Numbered from the stretch's first letter, positions 25,735 to 35,283 are shown. The stretch: 64,000 nt of DNA from Agromyces sp. H17E-10 (GCF_022919715.1 NZ_CP095042.1:1178001-1242000), one strand, 5' to 3'. Notes: generated from the letters alone by a model not told the origin. Numbers and translations: made by a program.

Positions 25735-26424
25735 TCAGCGCGAGAGCGCTTCGGCTGCCGATCCGAGGGCGGATGCCTCGTCGGCGCGCCGCCCGTACGG
25801 CCAGGCCGTGCGGCTGACCGCGATGACGCCGGCGCCGACGAGCAGGATGAAGGCGGCGATCGCGACGATGTAGACGAGCACCCCGTCGTAGCCCACGCCC
25901 GGCTTCACCTCGGGGTTCAGGAACGGGTACGGGTACCAGCCGACGATCGCCCCGCGCAGCATCGTGTACGCCGCCCAGACGAGCGGGAAGACCGCCACCG
26001 TCCACAGCCGTCGCCACGGCACCGGGCGCCGTCCGGGCGCGAGCACCCAGTCGACGAGCAGGTAGAGCGGCGCCCACAGGTGCAGGATCTCGTTGGACCA
26101 CGGCAGCGTCGTCGCCTGGTCGAGCGAGATGTCGCGCAGCAGCGTGTTGTAGACCACGAGCGTCGTCGTCATGTAGGCGGTCGCGCACGCGCGCATGACC
26201 GTGAAGCCCGCCGAGTCGCGCTCGCGCGTGAAGGACGACCACGCGGCGACGAGCAGCACCACCGCGGCGAGGCAGTTCGAGAGGATCGTGAAGAAGCTGA
26301 AGAAGTTGACGACGAACGCGGCGGGGTCGGGCACCATGCCGAGGCTCTTCGCGAACTGGCCCACGACCGCCGCGACGATCGCGGCCGCGGCGACGATTCG
26401 CAGCACACCGAAGAACCGACGCAT
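25735..26424 (-). CDS. Pr6Pr-family integral membrane protein
   Basis: A 229-residue protein with six membrane segments. The Pr6Pr (FAR-17a/AIG1-like) pattern is visible: a Phe-rich second segment with FTILSNCLAA, TLLRD, NEILHLWAP in the fourth and GWYPYPFLNP before the last. The eukaryotic relatives are threonine hydrolases of fatty-acid esters of hydroxy fatty acids; the bacterial role is unproven. It stands alone. Confidence 0.8.
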   Translation of the reverse strand: MRRFFGVLRIVAAAAIVAAVVGQFAKSLGMVPDPAAFVVNFFSFFTILSNCLAAVVLLVAAWSSFTRERDSAGFTVMRACATAYMTTTLVVYNTLLRDISLDQATTLPWSNEILHLWAPLYLLVDWVLAPGRRPVPWRRLWTVAVFPLVWAAYTMLRGAIVGWYPYPFLNPEVKPGVGYDGVLVYIVAIAAFILLVGAGVIAVSRTAWPYGRRADEASALGSAAEALSR

Positions 26425-26531
26425 TGCGCACCTCCCACCGGGGCCGCCCGAGCGGCACGAGACGACGCCGTTCGTCGCGGCGCTGATCGCAGCCTAGCGA
26501 TCGCGGCAAGATGGATGCGGGAGGACGACGC

Positions 26532-27536
26532 ATGACGCACACGACGCAGGCACGACCGACAGACGGGCCCACGATGCACGCCCTGGTGATCGACCGCACG
26601 GGCGGCCCCGACGAGTTGCATCTCGCGGAGGTGCCGCGGCCCCTTCGGGTGAGCGACGAGGTGCTCGTCAGGGTCGTCGCCGCGAGCGTCAACCCGATCG
26701 ATGTGAAGACCCGCGCAGGCCGCGGCACGTCGGCGGCGATCACGGGCTTCCCCGCGATCCTCGGCCACGACTTCGCCGGGGTCGTCGAGCAGGCGCCCTA
26801 CGCGGCGCATCCGCTGCAGCCGGGCGACCGCGTCTACGGCATGGGCCGCGTGCCACGCACGAGCGGCAGCTTCGCCGAGTTCGTCAGCGTGAGCTCGATG
26901 AGCGTCGCCCCGATGCCGGCATCGCTCGACTTCGCGCAGGCCGCGGCCGTGCCGCTCGCCGCGCTCACGGCGTGGGGCGCCGTCGTCGACACGGCACGCG
27001 TGCACGACGGGCAGCGGGTGCTCGTGCACGCCGGGGCGGGCGGCGTCGGCCATTTCGCCGTGCAGTTCGCAGCGTACTTCGGGGCGGCCGTGACGACGAC
27101 CGCCTCGGCGCGCAACGCGGACTTCCTGCGCGAGCTCGGCGCCCATCGCGTCGTCGACTACACGACCGAGCGCTTCGAGGAGATCGCCCGCGACCAGGAC
27201 GTCGTCATCGACCTGATCGGCAACGTGAGGGATGCCACGGGCACCCGTTCCCTCGACGCGCTGCGCCGCGGCGGGCTCGTCGTCAACGTGCCGACCGGAT
27301 CGTGGCCCACGATGCAGGAGGAGGCCTCGGCCCGGGGCATCCGCGCCACCGGCTACTCGGTGTCGCCCGACGCGCGAACCCTCGCGGTGGTCACCCGCCT
27401 GATCGACGACGGGTCGATTCGCGTGCACGTCGACCGCGAGCTGCCGCTCGCGGAGGGCGCCGAGGCGAACCGCATCGTCGAGGCCGGCCACGTGCGCGGC
27501 AAGGTCGTGCTGCGCGTCGCCCCCGACCCGGCCTGA
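26532..27536 (+). CDS. NADP-dependent quinone oxidoreductase-like MDR protein
   Basis: A 334-residue medium-chain dehydrogenase/reductase of the zinc-free quinone oxidoreductase group. It has a GroES-like domain (VNPIDVKTRAGRG, GHDFAGVV, GDRVYGM) and a Rossmann domain with HAGAGGVGHFAVQ. The Cys and His zinc ligands of alcohol dehydrogenases are absent. It likely reduces quinones or unsaturated carbonyls with NADPH. The ATG at 26532 follows GGGAGGA by 6 bases; an upstream ATG at 26511 has no such site. Confidence 0.87.
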   Translation: MTHTTQARPTDGPTMHALVIDRTGGPDELHLAEVPRPLRVSDEVLVRVVAASVNPIDVKTRAGRGTSAAITGFPAILGHDFAGVVEQAPYAAHPLQPGDRVYGMGRVPRTSGSFAEFVSVSSMSVAPMPASLDFAQAAAVPLAALTAWGAVVDTARVHDGQRVLVHAGAGGVGHFAVQFAAYFGAAVTTTASARNADFLRELGAHRVVDYTTERFEEIARDQDVVIDLIGNVRDATGTRSLDALRRGGLVVNVPTGSWPTMQEEASARGIRATGYSVSPDARTLAVVTRLIDDGSIRVHVDRELPLAEGAEANRIVEAGHVRGKVVLRVAPDPA

Positions 27537-27600
27537 CGCGGGGGGTCGGCATCCGGCCGTCCCGGCGCCGGTCGCGGGCGCCCGGCCTCGCGGACGCCGC

Positions 27601-28557
27601 TCACCGTCCGGCGGCGAGCAACGCCGCGCCGAGCTCGCTGCGCAGGTACAGCACGCTGTGCCCGTACCGCGTCGACACGACCAGGCCGGCGTCGCGCAGC
27701 ACGCGCAGATGCTGGTTGACGGCCGACGCGGTGACCCCGAAGCGCACGCCGAGCTCGGTCGACGACGCGGGGTCGCCGAGCGCCGAGAGCAGCCGGGCCC
27801 GGGTCTCGCCGAGCACCGCGGCGACGGCCGCGGGGTTCGCGACGCGCTCGGTCTCCCAGAGTGCACCCTGCCCGCGGGCCGGGTACATCAGCATCGGCGG
27901 GCCCTCGCCGACGGGGGCCGAGGCGCGCCGGGTGAACATCGTCGGCACGAGGGTGAGGCCCGAACCACCGATCGCCTGGGTGCGCTCGAGGGGATGCCGC
28001 AGCCTGACCGCGAGCACGCCGTCGGCGAAGTCGACCGTGCTCGTCAGCCCGCCCAGCATCGCCCCGACCCCGGACTGCGCGATCTGGCGCCCCCGGTAGA
28101 CGACGTCGGCCTCGAGCACCGCGCGCATCCGCGGCCAGTACGGGGCGAACGCCGTCTCCCACAGTTCGCCGAGCGCGGCGACGATGCGCCGCAGGGCCGC
28201 GCGGTGGGAGCCGGCGAACACCGCTGGGATCTCGCCGTGCACCGCCTCGAGGTCGCTGCGGAACACATGGGCCGGCGTCTCGAGCAGCGCCGCGAACTCG
28301 TCGTCGAGCCGGGTGAGCGGCGACTCGGGGCGCGGGTTCAGGAAGTCGGGCGTCCACAGTCGATCGTCGATGAGCGCGGACAGCACCGCGTGGTCGAGGC
28401 CGGCTCGCGCCGCCTCCGTGCGCGCGACCCAGGGCAGTTGCAGCGGGAATCGCGACGGGTCGCGAATCGCCCGCAGCGACAGCCCGAGCTCCGACAGCGG
28501 CGAGATGCCGAACCGCACCGCCGCCACGTCGGTCTCGTTCAGCACGTAGCGCAACAT
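27601..28557 (-). CDS. ArsR-type winged-helix regulator with a DUF5937-like N-terminus
   Basis: A 318-residue protein. The N-terminal ~240 residues form a domain often found before ArsR domains, here with LNETDVAAVRFGISPLSEL at the start. The C-terminal winged helix (about 245-310) contains VRFGVTASAVNQHLRVLRDAGLV. The domain order is typical of actinobacterial regulators that sit beside MFS exporters, as here. Its start codon lies inside a palindrome (28556-28574), which points to autorepression. Confidence 0.82.
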   Translation of the reverse strand: MLRYVLNETDVAAVRFGISPLSELGLSLRAIRDPSRFPLQLPWVARTEAARAGLDHAVLSALIDDRLWTPDFLNPRPESPLTRLDDEFAALLETPAHVFRSDLEAVHGEIPAVFAGSHRAALRRIVAALGELWETAFAPYWPRMRAVLEADVVYRGRQIAQSGVGAMLGGLTSTVDFADGVLAVRLRHPLERTQAIGGSGLTLVPTMFTRRASAPVGEGPPMLMYPARGQGALWETERVANPAAVAAVLGETRARLLSALGDPASSTELGVRFGVTASAVNQHLRVLRDAGLVVSTRYGHSVLYLRSELGAALLAAGR

Positions 28558-28574
28558 GTAGCTGAACGCTACAT
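28556..28574. promoter_or_regulatory. Palindromic operator overlapping the arsR-type start codon
   Basis: ATGTAGC-tgaac-GCTACAT has perfect 7-base arms and a 5-base centre. One arm contains the start codon of the ArsR-type gene. The divergent exporter starts 39 bases beyond it, so one bound dimer could repress both. Confidence 0.65.
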
Positions 28575-28612
28575 CAATTTCTCGGCCCGGGTTGCTCTGG
28601 CAGAACGGAGGG

Positions 28613-30037
28613 GTGAGCCCTACCTCCCCCACCGACACCGACCCCCTCCCCGACACCGGTGCCACCCCCGCGGTCGACCCCGGGGCGCCCTCCCGGTCGA
28701 CCGCGTCCGGGTCGGTCGGCGCGACCGGCCCGACTCGCCCGACCTGGCGCGCGCGCCTCGCGGCCTCGGTCGCCGACCCGGTGCTGCGCATCCTCGTCGG
28801 CGCGACGCTCATCTCGCGCATCGGCCGCGGCATCTTCCTCACCGTCACCGTGCTCTACTTCACGCTCATCGTCGGCCTCACCCCCGGCGAGGTCGCCGTC
28901 GTGCTCGCCGCGGCGAGCGCCGCCGGCGTGATCGCCTCGTTCGCGGGCGGATGGCTCGCCGACCGGTTCAGTGCGAAGCGGCTGCTCATCCTGTTCACGT
29001 CGATCGAGGGCGTGGCGCTCATCGCCTACGTGTTCGCGGGCGACTTCGTGTCGGCGCTCGTCATCGCCGTCATCTGCGGGCTCTTCGAGCAGGGCGCGAA
29101 CTCGACCCGGTCGGCCATCATCGCGCGTGCGTTCGAGGGCGAGTCGCGGGTGCACGCCCGCGCGGTGCTTCGCACGGTGACGAACGTCTCGATCGCGGTC
29201 GGCTCGGGGCTCGGCGCGCTCGCGCTCGCGCTCGGCACCGCCGAGGCGTACCGAGGCCTCATCATCGGGGCGGGGGCGCTGTACCTGCTCGGCCTCTTCC
29301 AGCTCGTGCGGCTGCCCGCGCGGGTCGATGCCCCGGCGCGGCCGGCGGTCGCCGATGTGGTCACCGCGACCGGTTCGGTGGATGCCGCGGCCACCGCCGA
29401 CGCCATCGCCGAGGAACGCCGCAGCTGGCGTTCACACTCCCCCTGGCGCGACCCCCGTTACCTCGCACTCACGGTGCTCAGCGCGATCTTCGGCATGCAG
29501 TTCGGCGTCGGCGAGCTCGGCGTGCCGCTCTGGATCACGCGCGAGACCGCCGCCCCCGAGGTGCTCATCGCGGCGTTGCTCATCCTCAACACGGTGATCG
29601 TGGTGGTCTTCCAGGTGCCGATGTCACGCGGCACGCACGATCTGCGGGTCGCCGGGCGGGTGTCGGCGATCGCCGCGTGGTTGATGGCCGGCGCCTGCCT
29701 CGTCTACGCGGCTGCCGCGGGGCTGCCGACCGGCTTCGCGATCGCCGTGCTCGTCATCGCCGCGCTCGCGCACGCGTTCGCCGAGGTGCTCTCGCAGGCC
29801 GGCGGCTGGGGGCTCAGCTTCGAGCTCGCCGACCCCGTGCGGGCCGGCACCTACCAGGGGGTGTTCGGCATGGGTTACTCGGTCGGCGCGCTCGCGGCGC
29901 CGCTCGTGGTCAACGCGACCGCGATCTCGCACGGGGTCTGGGGTTGGGGCGTGCTCGCGGTGATCTTCCTCGTCTCGGGCCTCGGCACGGCTTGGATCGC
30001 CCGCCGTGCGGCTCGCGCCGCGCCGTCGCCCGCCTGA
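28613..30037 (+). CDS. MFS transporter, probable ArsR-regulated exporter
   Basis: About 474 residues with 12 membrane segments after a ~45-residue Pro/Thr/Ser-rich cytoplasmic start. Motif A is present as GGWLADRFSAKR between segments 2 and 3. It probably exports a toxic compound sensed by the divergent ArsR-type regulator. GTG at 28613 has GGAG only 2 bases upstream, and a TTG at 28592 is an alternative, so the start is uncertain. It ends 4 bases from the convergent acetyltransferase gene. Confidence 0.85.
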   Translation: MSPTSPTDTDPLPDTGATPAVDPGAPSRSTASGSVGATGPTRPTWRARLAASVADPVLRILVGATLISRIGRGIFLTVTVLYFTLIVGLTPGEVAVVLAAASAAGVIASFAGGWLADRFSAKRLLILFTSIEGVALIAYVFAGDFVSALVIAVICGLFEQGANSTRSAIIARAFEGESRVHARAVLRTVTNVSIAVGSGLGALALALGTAEAYRGLIIGAGALYLLGLFQLVRLPARVDAPARPAVADVVTATGSVDAAATADAIAEERRSWRSHSPWRDPRYLALTVLSAIFGMQFGVGELGVPLWITRETAAPEVLIAALLILNTVIVVVFQVPMSRGTHDLRVAGRVSAIAAWLMAGACLVYAAAAGLPTGFAIAVLVIAALAHAFAEVLSQAGGWGLSFELADPVRAGTYQGVFGMGYSVGALAAPLVVNATAISHGVWGWGVLAVIFLVSGLGTAWIARRAARAAPSPA

Positions 30038-30041
30038 GCGA

Positions 30042-30599
30042 TCACGCGAGGGGCTGCGCGAGCACCCAGTCGTTCTCGATGCGACCGCCGACCGTGAAGT
30101 GCTTGCGGCCGACCTTCGCGAAGCCCTGCTTCTCGTAGAAGCGGATCGCGCGTGCGTTCTCCTCGTTCACGCCGAGCCAGCACGCCGCTGCACCGCTCGC
30201 ACGCGCGGCGTCGAGCGTCGCGGCCATGAGCGGCCCCGCGATGCCGCCGCCGTGCTCGTCGGCGCGGGTGTAGAACTTGCTGAGCTCGACCGCGGGCCGT
30301 GCGGTGACGGCGGCCGCGGCATCCGCGTCGCCCGGTTCGCCGCCGACGAGCATCGTGTACCCGACGAGGCGGGTGGATGCCTCGGCGCCGCGTTCGGCCA
30401 CGAGCACGACCCGGTCGGCGTCGGCGAGGTACCCCTCGAAATGCGCGACCGTGAAGTTGCGGGCGACGAAGTCGGCGACCGCCTCGGGCGTCGTGTGCGG
30501 CGGGCACGCCAGCGGGAACGTCTCGGCCGCGAGGTCGGCGAGGGCCGAGAGGTCGGCGGGTTCCGCACGGCGGATGAGCAGTTCGGTCACGGCGGTCAC
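30042..30599 (-). CDS. GNAT-family N-acetyltransferase
   Basis: About 185 residues. The acetyl-CoA motif A region is seen as KFYTRADEHGGGIAGPLM, followed by ACWLGVNEENARAIRFYEKQGF, typical of RimI-like acetyltransferases. A short acidic loop (GEPGDADAAAA) interrupts the middle. It probably acetylates a small molecule or protein N-terminus. The start is uncertain: GTG codons at 30599 and 30590 both fit, with only a weak GAGAA upstream. Confidence 0.82.
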   Translation of the reverse strand: MTAVTELLIRRAEPADLSALADLAAETFPLACPPHTTPEAVADFVARNFTVAHFEGYLADADRVVLVAERGAEASTRLVGYTMLVGGEPGDADAAAAVTARPAVELSKFYTRADEHGGGIAGPLMAATLDAARASGAAACWLGVNEENARAIRFYEKQGFAKVGRKHFTVGGRIENDWVLAQPLA

Positions 30600-30666
30600 G
30601 TCGCGATTCTCGCAGAGGCCGGCCGACACGCGCCCGCGTATGACGTGCACGTGCCATGATCAGCGC

Positions 30667-32055
30667 ATGGCCGACCGCAGTTCGTCGCTCCGCGCCCGCT
30701 CCGACGACGGGCGTTCGTTCGCGATCCCGGATGCCTCGGGCACCCCGTTCATCGCCGGCACCCTGCTCATCGTGGCGACCGCGGGCGAGCGCCACCTGGG
30801 GCTCGTCGAAGACCGCGAGGTCGACGACGACGACGGCCGGGACGCGCTGCACGGGCGGCTGCTCGGTCGCATCGTCGACACGGGCTTCGACCCGCACGGC
30901 GGGTGGCCGTTCGCCGATGCGACGGTCGAGCCGGCCGACGCCGAGACGATCGACCTCGTGCACGCGGCGATGGGCGCGACCCTCGAGATCGGCGTCAACC
31001 TCAGCCCGCCGATCCGTCCGGCCCGACTGCTCGCGCACCGGTTCAACCGGCACACCTTCTGGGTCGGCCAGAGCGGTTCGGGCAAGACCTACGCGCTCGG
31101 CGTCGTGCTCGAGCAGCTCATCGCGCACACCTCGCTGCCCGTCGTCGTGTTCGACCCGAACTCGGACTTCGTGCGGCTCGGCGAGCTGAATCCCGATGCC
31201 GACGGACCGACGGCCGACCTGCTGCGGCAGCGCGACATCCGGGTGCTGCGACCGTCGACGCCCGGCAGCGAGCCGCTTCGCGCCCGGTTCCCGAGCCTCA
31301 GCCTCGAGGCCAAGGCGGCCGTGCTGCGCCTCGACCCCGTCGCCGACCGCGAGGAGTTCAACGCGATCGTGCACCTGAGCGACACGCTTAGCGCCGACGA
31401 GCCCGGTCAGGTGCTGCCGGCGCTGCTCGGCTCGAGCGATCCCGTGCGCCGCGCGCTCGGCCTGCGCATCGAGAACATGGGGCTGCTGAACTGGGAGGTG
31501 TGGGCCGGCCACGACCGGGAGGCGACCCTCGTCATCGACGAGCGGGCCGACGCGACCGTGCTCGACCTCGGCGGGTTCTCGACGCCCGACCAGCACCTCG
31601 TCGTCGCGCTCTCGGTGCTCGACGACCTCTGGGAGCGACGCGAGGAGCGCCGGCCGACCCTCATCGTCATCGACGAGGCGCACAACCTCTGCTCGCCCGC
31701 GCTCAGCTCGCCGCTCGCCGTCGCGGTGCGCGACCGCATCGAGCAGATCGCCGCAGAGGGACGCAAGTACGGACTCTGGCTCCTGCTCTCGACGCAGCGT
31801 CCGTCGAAGGTGCACCCCGGCATCGTGTCGCAGTGCGACAACCTCGCACTCATGAAGATGAGCTCCCCCGTCGACCTCGCCGGCCTCGCCGAGTACTTCG
31901 GCTACGCCCCTGCGGCGCTCATCGCGCGGTCGCCGTGGTTCCGGCAGGGCGAGGCGCTGTTCGCGGGCGGCTTCGCCCCGGCGCCCATGCTGCTCGCGAT
32001 GAACCGGCGGCTGACGCCCGAGGGCGGCAGCGACGTGCGGGTGCCGCTGCGCTGA
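30667..32055 (+). CDS. HerA-like (DUF87) ATPase, no partner gene nearby
   Basis: A 462-residue P-loop ATPase of the HerA/FtsK superfamily. The first ~100 residues fit a HAS-barrel. Walker A is GQSGSGKT (134-141), Walker B LIVIDEAHN (Asp336, Glu337), and LLLSTQRPSKVHPGIVSQCDN holds the sensor and arginine-finger region. HerA proteins form hexamers that move DNA and usually work with a NurA nuclease, or with SIR2 or other effectors in defence systems. Neither is encoded next to it. It may act alone or with a distant partner. Confidence 0.8.
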   Translation: MADRSSSLRARSDDGRSFAIPDASGTPFIAGTLLIVATAGERHLGLVEDREVDDDDGRDALHGRLLGRIVDTGFDPHGGWPFADATVEPADAETIDLVHAAMGATLEIGVNLSPPIRPARLLAHRFNRHTFWVGQSGSGKTYALGVVLEQLIAHTSLPVVVFDPNSDFVRLGELNPDADGPTADLLRQRDIRVLRPSTPGSEPLRARFPSLSLEAKAAVLRLDPVADREEFNAIVHLSDTLSADEPGQVLPALLGSSDPVRRALGLRIENMGLLNWEVWAGHDREATLVIDERADATVLDLGGFSTPDQHLVVALSVLDDLWERREERRPTLIVIDEAHNLCSPALSSPLAVAVRDRIEQIAAEGRKYGLWLLLSTQRPSKVHPGIVSQCDNLALMKMSSPVDLAGLAEYFGYAPAALIARSPWFRQGEALFAGGFAPAPMLLAMNRRLTPEGGSDVRVPLR

Positions 32056-32077
32056 CGCGCCCGAGGCGGCACAGCGT

Positions 32078-32148
32078 CGGTCGAGTGGCGCAGCGTATCG
32101 AGACCACCTCGTGGGTGGTCTCGATACGCGCTGCGCGCTACTCGACCG
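32078..32148. repeat. REP-like palindrome, type B
   Basis: It begins CGGTCGAGTGGCGCAGCG and ends CGCGCTACTCGACCG, with a 14-base inner stem (GTATCGAGACCACC). It matches the design of 13770-13845. It lies between the convergent HerA-like and aceB genes and can act as a terminator for both. Confidence 0.7.
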
Positions 32149-32160
32149 ACTGCGCGCCCG

Positions 32161-33828
32161 TCACAGGAAGCGGGCGTAGGCCCCCAGCGTCAGGAACGTG
32201 GGGAACTCGGGCTCGAGCGCGACCGAGCGGAACACCTGGATCGCGTCGTCGAAGCGGTCGCCCTCGAAGCGGGGCAGGCTGCGCACGGCCTCGCCCATCG
32301 CACCGACGATGTACGTCTGGTCGATGCGGGTGCCCTCGGCGGTGACCGTGTTGTCGTGCAGCCACTGCCAGATCTGCGAGCGCGAGATCTCGGCGGTCGC
32401 GGCATCCTCCATGAGGTTCTCGATCGCCGCGGCACCGGTGCCGCGCAGCCACGACTCGATGTACCGGATCGCGATCTGGATGTTGTCGATCACACCGGCC
32501 TCGGTCACGGCGCCGCCCACCGACGGGATGTCGAGGAGCTGGGCCGCGGTGACCTCGACGTCCTCGCGCAGGCGGTCGAGCTGGTTCGGCCGGTCGCCGA
32601 GCACCGCGTCGAACTCGGCGCGTGCCGTCGGGATGAGGTCGGGATGCGCGACCCAGGTGCCGTCGAAGCCGTCGCCCGCCTCGCGACGCTTGTCGGCCGA
32701 GACCGCGGCGAGCGCGCGCTCGGTCACCTCGGGGTCACGGCGGTTCGGGATGAACGCGCTCATGCCGCCGATGGCATACGCGCCGCGCTGGTGCGCGGTC
32801 GACACGAGCAGCTCGGTGTAGGCCCGCATGAACGGCACCGTCATCGTGATCTGCGTGCGGTCGGGGAAGACCCAGCGGCGGCCGCGGCTGCGGAACGTCT
32901 TCACGATCGAGAAGATGTAGTCCCAGCGGCCCGCGTTGAGCCCGGCGCAGTGGTCGCGCAGTTCGAAGAGGATCTCCTCCATCTGGAACGCGGCCTGGAT
33001 CGTCTCGATCAGCACCGTCGCGCGGACGGTGCCCTGCGGGATGCCGACGTAGTCCTGCGCGAAGACGAAGATGTCGTTCCAGAGCTTCGCCTCACGGTGC
33101 GACTCGAGCTTCGGCAGGTAGAAGTACGGGCCGCGGCCGAGCTCGATGAGGCGGCGAGCGTTGTGGAAGAAGTACAGCCCGAAGTCGACGAGCGAGCCCG
33201 AGGCGTGCATCGCCCGGCCCGAACGGTCGTGGAACTTCAGGTGCTTCTCGGTGAGGTGCCAGCCGCGCGGGCGGAACACGATCGTCGGGGTCTCCGCGAT
33301 CGGGCGCTCGAGGCGGTACTGCTTGCCCTCGGGGCTCGTGAACTCGAGCCGGCCGCGCAGGGCGTCGAAGAGGCTCAGCTGGCCCTCGACCACGTTCTGC
33401 CAGGTGGGGCTCGTGGCGTCCTCCTGGTCGGCGAGCCAGACCTTCGCGTCGCTGTTGAGCGCGTTGATCGCCATCTTGCGGTCGGTGGGGCCGGTGATCT
33501 CGACGCGGCGGTCCTCGAGGCCGGGGCCGGCGCCGGCGACACGCCAGCTGCGATCCTCGCGGATGCGCGCGGTCTCGGGCAGGAACTTCGGGTCGCGGCC
33601 GTTCGCGGCGTCGACACGGGTCTGCAGACGGGCGGCGAGCAGCTCGTGCCGCGTGTGCGCGAACCGGTCGTGCAGCTCGGCGATGAACTCGAGCGCCTCG
33701 GGGGTGAGGATCTCGTCGTATCGCTCGCCGAGCGGGGCCGTGATCTCGATGCGCGGGTCGACGACGGCGAAGCTGCCGGTCGCGGTACGCGGTTCGGTCT
33801 CGGTGCGTTCGAGGGTGATGGTGCTCAT
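32161..33828 (-). CDS. aceB: Malate synthase A
   Basis: A 555-residue enzyme that condenses glyoxylate with acetyl-CoA to malate in the glyoxylate shunt (EC 2.3.3.9). Length and motifs fit isoform A: FRPRGWHLTEKH, ATVLIETIQAAFQMEEILFEL, LNAGRWDYIFS and GGMSAFIPNR. Catalytic Arg, Glu and Asp positions appear intact. AAGGAG lies upstream of the ATG. It follows aceA in the same direction, separated by 120 bases that contain a type A REP palindrome, so the two may have separate expression levels. Confidence 0.95.
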   Translation of the reverse strand: MSTITLERTETEPRTATGSFAVVDPRIEITAPLGERYDEILTPEALEFIAELHDRFAHTRHELLAARLQTRVDAANGRDPKFLPETARIREDRSWRVAGAGPGLEDRRVEITGPTDRKMAINALNSDAKVWLADQEDATSPTWQNVVEGQLSLFDALRGRLEFTSPEGKQYRLERPIAETPTIVFRPRGWHLTEKHLKFHDRSGRAMHASGSLVDFGLYFFHNARRLIELGRGPYFYLPKLESHREAKLWNDIFVFAQDYVGIPQGTVRATVLIETIQAAFQMEEILFELRDHCAGLNAGRWDYIFSIVKTFRSRGRRWVFPDRTQITMTVPFMRAYTELLVSTAHQRGAYAIGGMSAFIPNRRDPEVTERALAAVSADKRREAGDGFDGTWVAHPDLIPTARAEFDAVLGDRPNQLDRLREDVEVTAAQLLDIPSVGGAVTEAGVIDNIQIAIRYIESWLRGTGAAAIENLMEDAATAEISRSQIWQWLHDNTVTAEGTRIDQTYIVGAMGEAVRSLPRFEGDRFDDAIQVFRSVALEPEFPTFLTLGAYARFL

Positions 33829-33847
33829 GGTTTCGTCTCCTTGGATG

Positions 33848-33943
33848 TTCGCGGGTTGAGGAGGCCCGCCAGGGCCGTCTCGAAACCGAGTCGATCGGTG
33901 TCGGGTTTCGAGACGGCGGCGGGCCGCCTTCTCAACCCGCGAA
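33848..33943. repeat. REP-like palindrome, type A
   Basis: It begins TTCGCGGGTTGAG and ends CTCAACCCGCGAA (13-base exact arms), with inner TCTCGAAACC and GGTTTCGAGA. It shares ends and inner pair with 8172-8248. It fills the gap between aceA and aceB and could act as an mRNA stabiliser or attenuator there. Confidence 0.7.
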
Positions 33944-33948
33944 TGGCG

Positions 33949-35283
33949 TCAGTGGTTGAACTGGTCTTCCTCGGTCGATCCGACGAGGGCGAGCGTGGCG
34001 CTCTGCGGGTTGAGCGCGGTGGCGATCTGGTCGAAGTAGCCGGTGCCGACCTCGCGCTGGTGGCGCGTGGCGGTGTAGCCGGCGGCCTCCGAGGCGAATT
34101 CCGCCTCCTGGAGTTCGACGTAGGCCGACATGTGACGCTCGTTGTAGTCCTTGGCGAGCGTGAACATGCCGTGGTTCAGCGAGTGGAAGCCCGCGAGGGT
34201 GATGAACTGGAACGCGTAGCCCATCGACGCGAGTTCGCGCTGGAACTTCGCGATCTGGTCGTCGTCGAGGTGGCGCTTCCAGTTGAACGACGGCGAGCAG
34301 TTGTACGAGAGGCGCTTGCCCGGGAACTTCGCGTGCACGGCCTCGGCGAACCGGCGCGCGAGGTCGAGGTCGGGCTCGGCCGACTCGACCCACAGCAGGT
34401 CGGCGTACTCGGCGTACGCGAGCCCGCGGGCGATGACGGGCTCGATGCCGTTCTGCACGTTGTAGAAGCCCTCGGCGGTGCGCTCGCCCGTGACGAACGG
34501 ACGGTCGCGCTCGTCGTGGTCGCTCGTGATGAGGGTCGCCGCGAGAGCGTCGGTGCGGGCGATGATGATCGACGGCACGCCCGCGACGTCGGCCGCGAGT
34601 CGGGCGGCGTTGATCGTGCGGATGTGCTGCGAGGTCGGCACGAGCACCTTGCCGCCCATGTGCCCGCACTTCTTCTCGCTGGCGAGCTGGTCCTCCCAGT
34701 GCACGCCGGCCGCGCCGGCCTCGATCATCTGGTGCATGAGCTCGTACGCGTTGAGCGGTCCGCCGAAGCCGGCCTCGGCGTCGGCGACGATCGGCGCCAT
34801 CCAGTCGGTGATCCCGGTGGCCGAGGCATCCGTCTCGATCTGGCCCGCACGCAGCAGGGCGTTGTTGATGCGGCGCACGACCGCGGGCACCGAGTTCGCG
34901 GGGTAGAGCGACTGATCGGGGTAGGTCTGGCCCGAGAGGTTCGCGTCGGCGGCGACCTGCCAGCCCGAGAGGTAGATGGCCTTGAGGCCGGCGCGCACCT
35001 GCTGCACGGCCTGGTTGCCGGTGAGGGCGCCGAGCGCGGCCGACCACTCGGGGTCCTCCATGCGCTCGAAGGCGTTGCCGGTGTTCTTCTGGATGTTCTC
35101 CCAGAGCTTCTCGGCACCGCGCTTCGCGAGCGTGCGCTCCTCGCGGACCGGGCCGCGGAGGGCGATGACGTCCTCGGCGGTGTAGTCGCGGCGGACGCCC
35201 TCCCAGCGGGGGTCGGCGTCCCACTCGAGCTGCAGCTCGGCAGCGGTCTGGGTCTGGTCGCCGGGGCGGATCGGGGTGCTCAT
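33949..35283 (-). CDS. aceA: Isocitrate lyase
   Basis: A 444-residue enzyme cleaving isocitrate to succinate and glyoxylate (EC 4.1.3.1), the entry step of the glyoxylate shunt used on acetate, fatty acids or other C2 sources. The active-site loop KKCGHMGGK carries the catalytic Cys. Other family motifs are [10 protein letters not shown] and [10 protein letters not shown]. The length matches the short actinobacterial form. The ATG at 35283 has AAGGAG 7 bases upstream. Confidence 0.96.
   Translation of the reverse strand: MSTPIRPGDQTQTAAELQLEWDADPRWEGVRRDYTAEDVIALRGPVREERTLAKRGAEKLWENIQKNTGNAFERMEDPEWSAALGALTGNQAVQQVRAGLKAIYLSGWQVAADANLSGQTYPDQSLYPANSVPAVVRRINNALLRAGQIETDASATGITDWMAPIVADAEAGFGGPLNAYELMHQMIEAGAAGVHWEDQLASEKKCGHMGGKVLVPTSQHIRTINAARLAADVAGVPSIIIARTDALAATLITSDHDERDRPFVTGERTAEGFYNVQNGIEPVIARGLAYAEYADLLWVESAEPDLDLARRFAEAVHAKFPGKRLSYNCSPSFNWKRHLDDDQIAKFQRELASMGYAFQFITLAGFHSLNHGMFTLAKDYNERHMSAYVELQEAEFASEAAGYTATRHQREVGTGYFDQIATALNPQSATLALVGSTEEDQFNH

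Noticed and set aside
30667..32055. A complete HerA-based antiphage defence system
   Set aside because: No SIR2, DUF4297, NurA or other effector adjoins the ATPase; a GNAT gene and the glyoxylate genes flank it.
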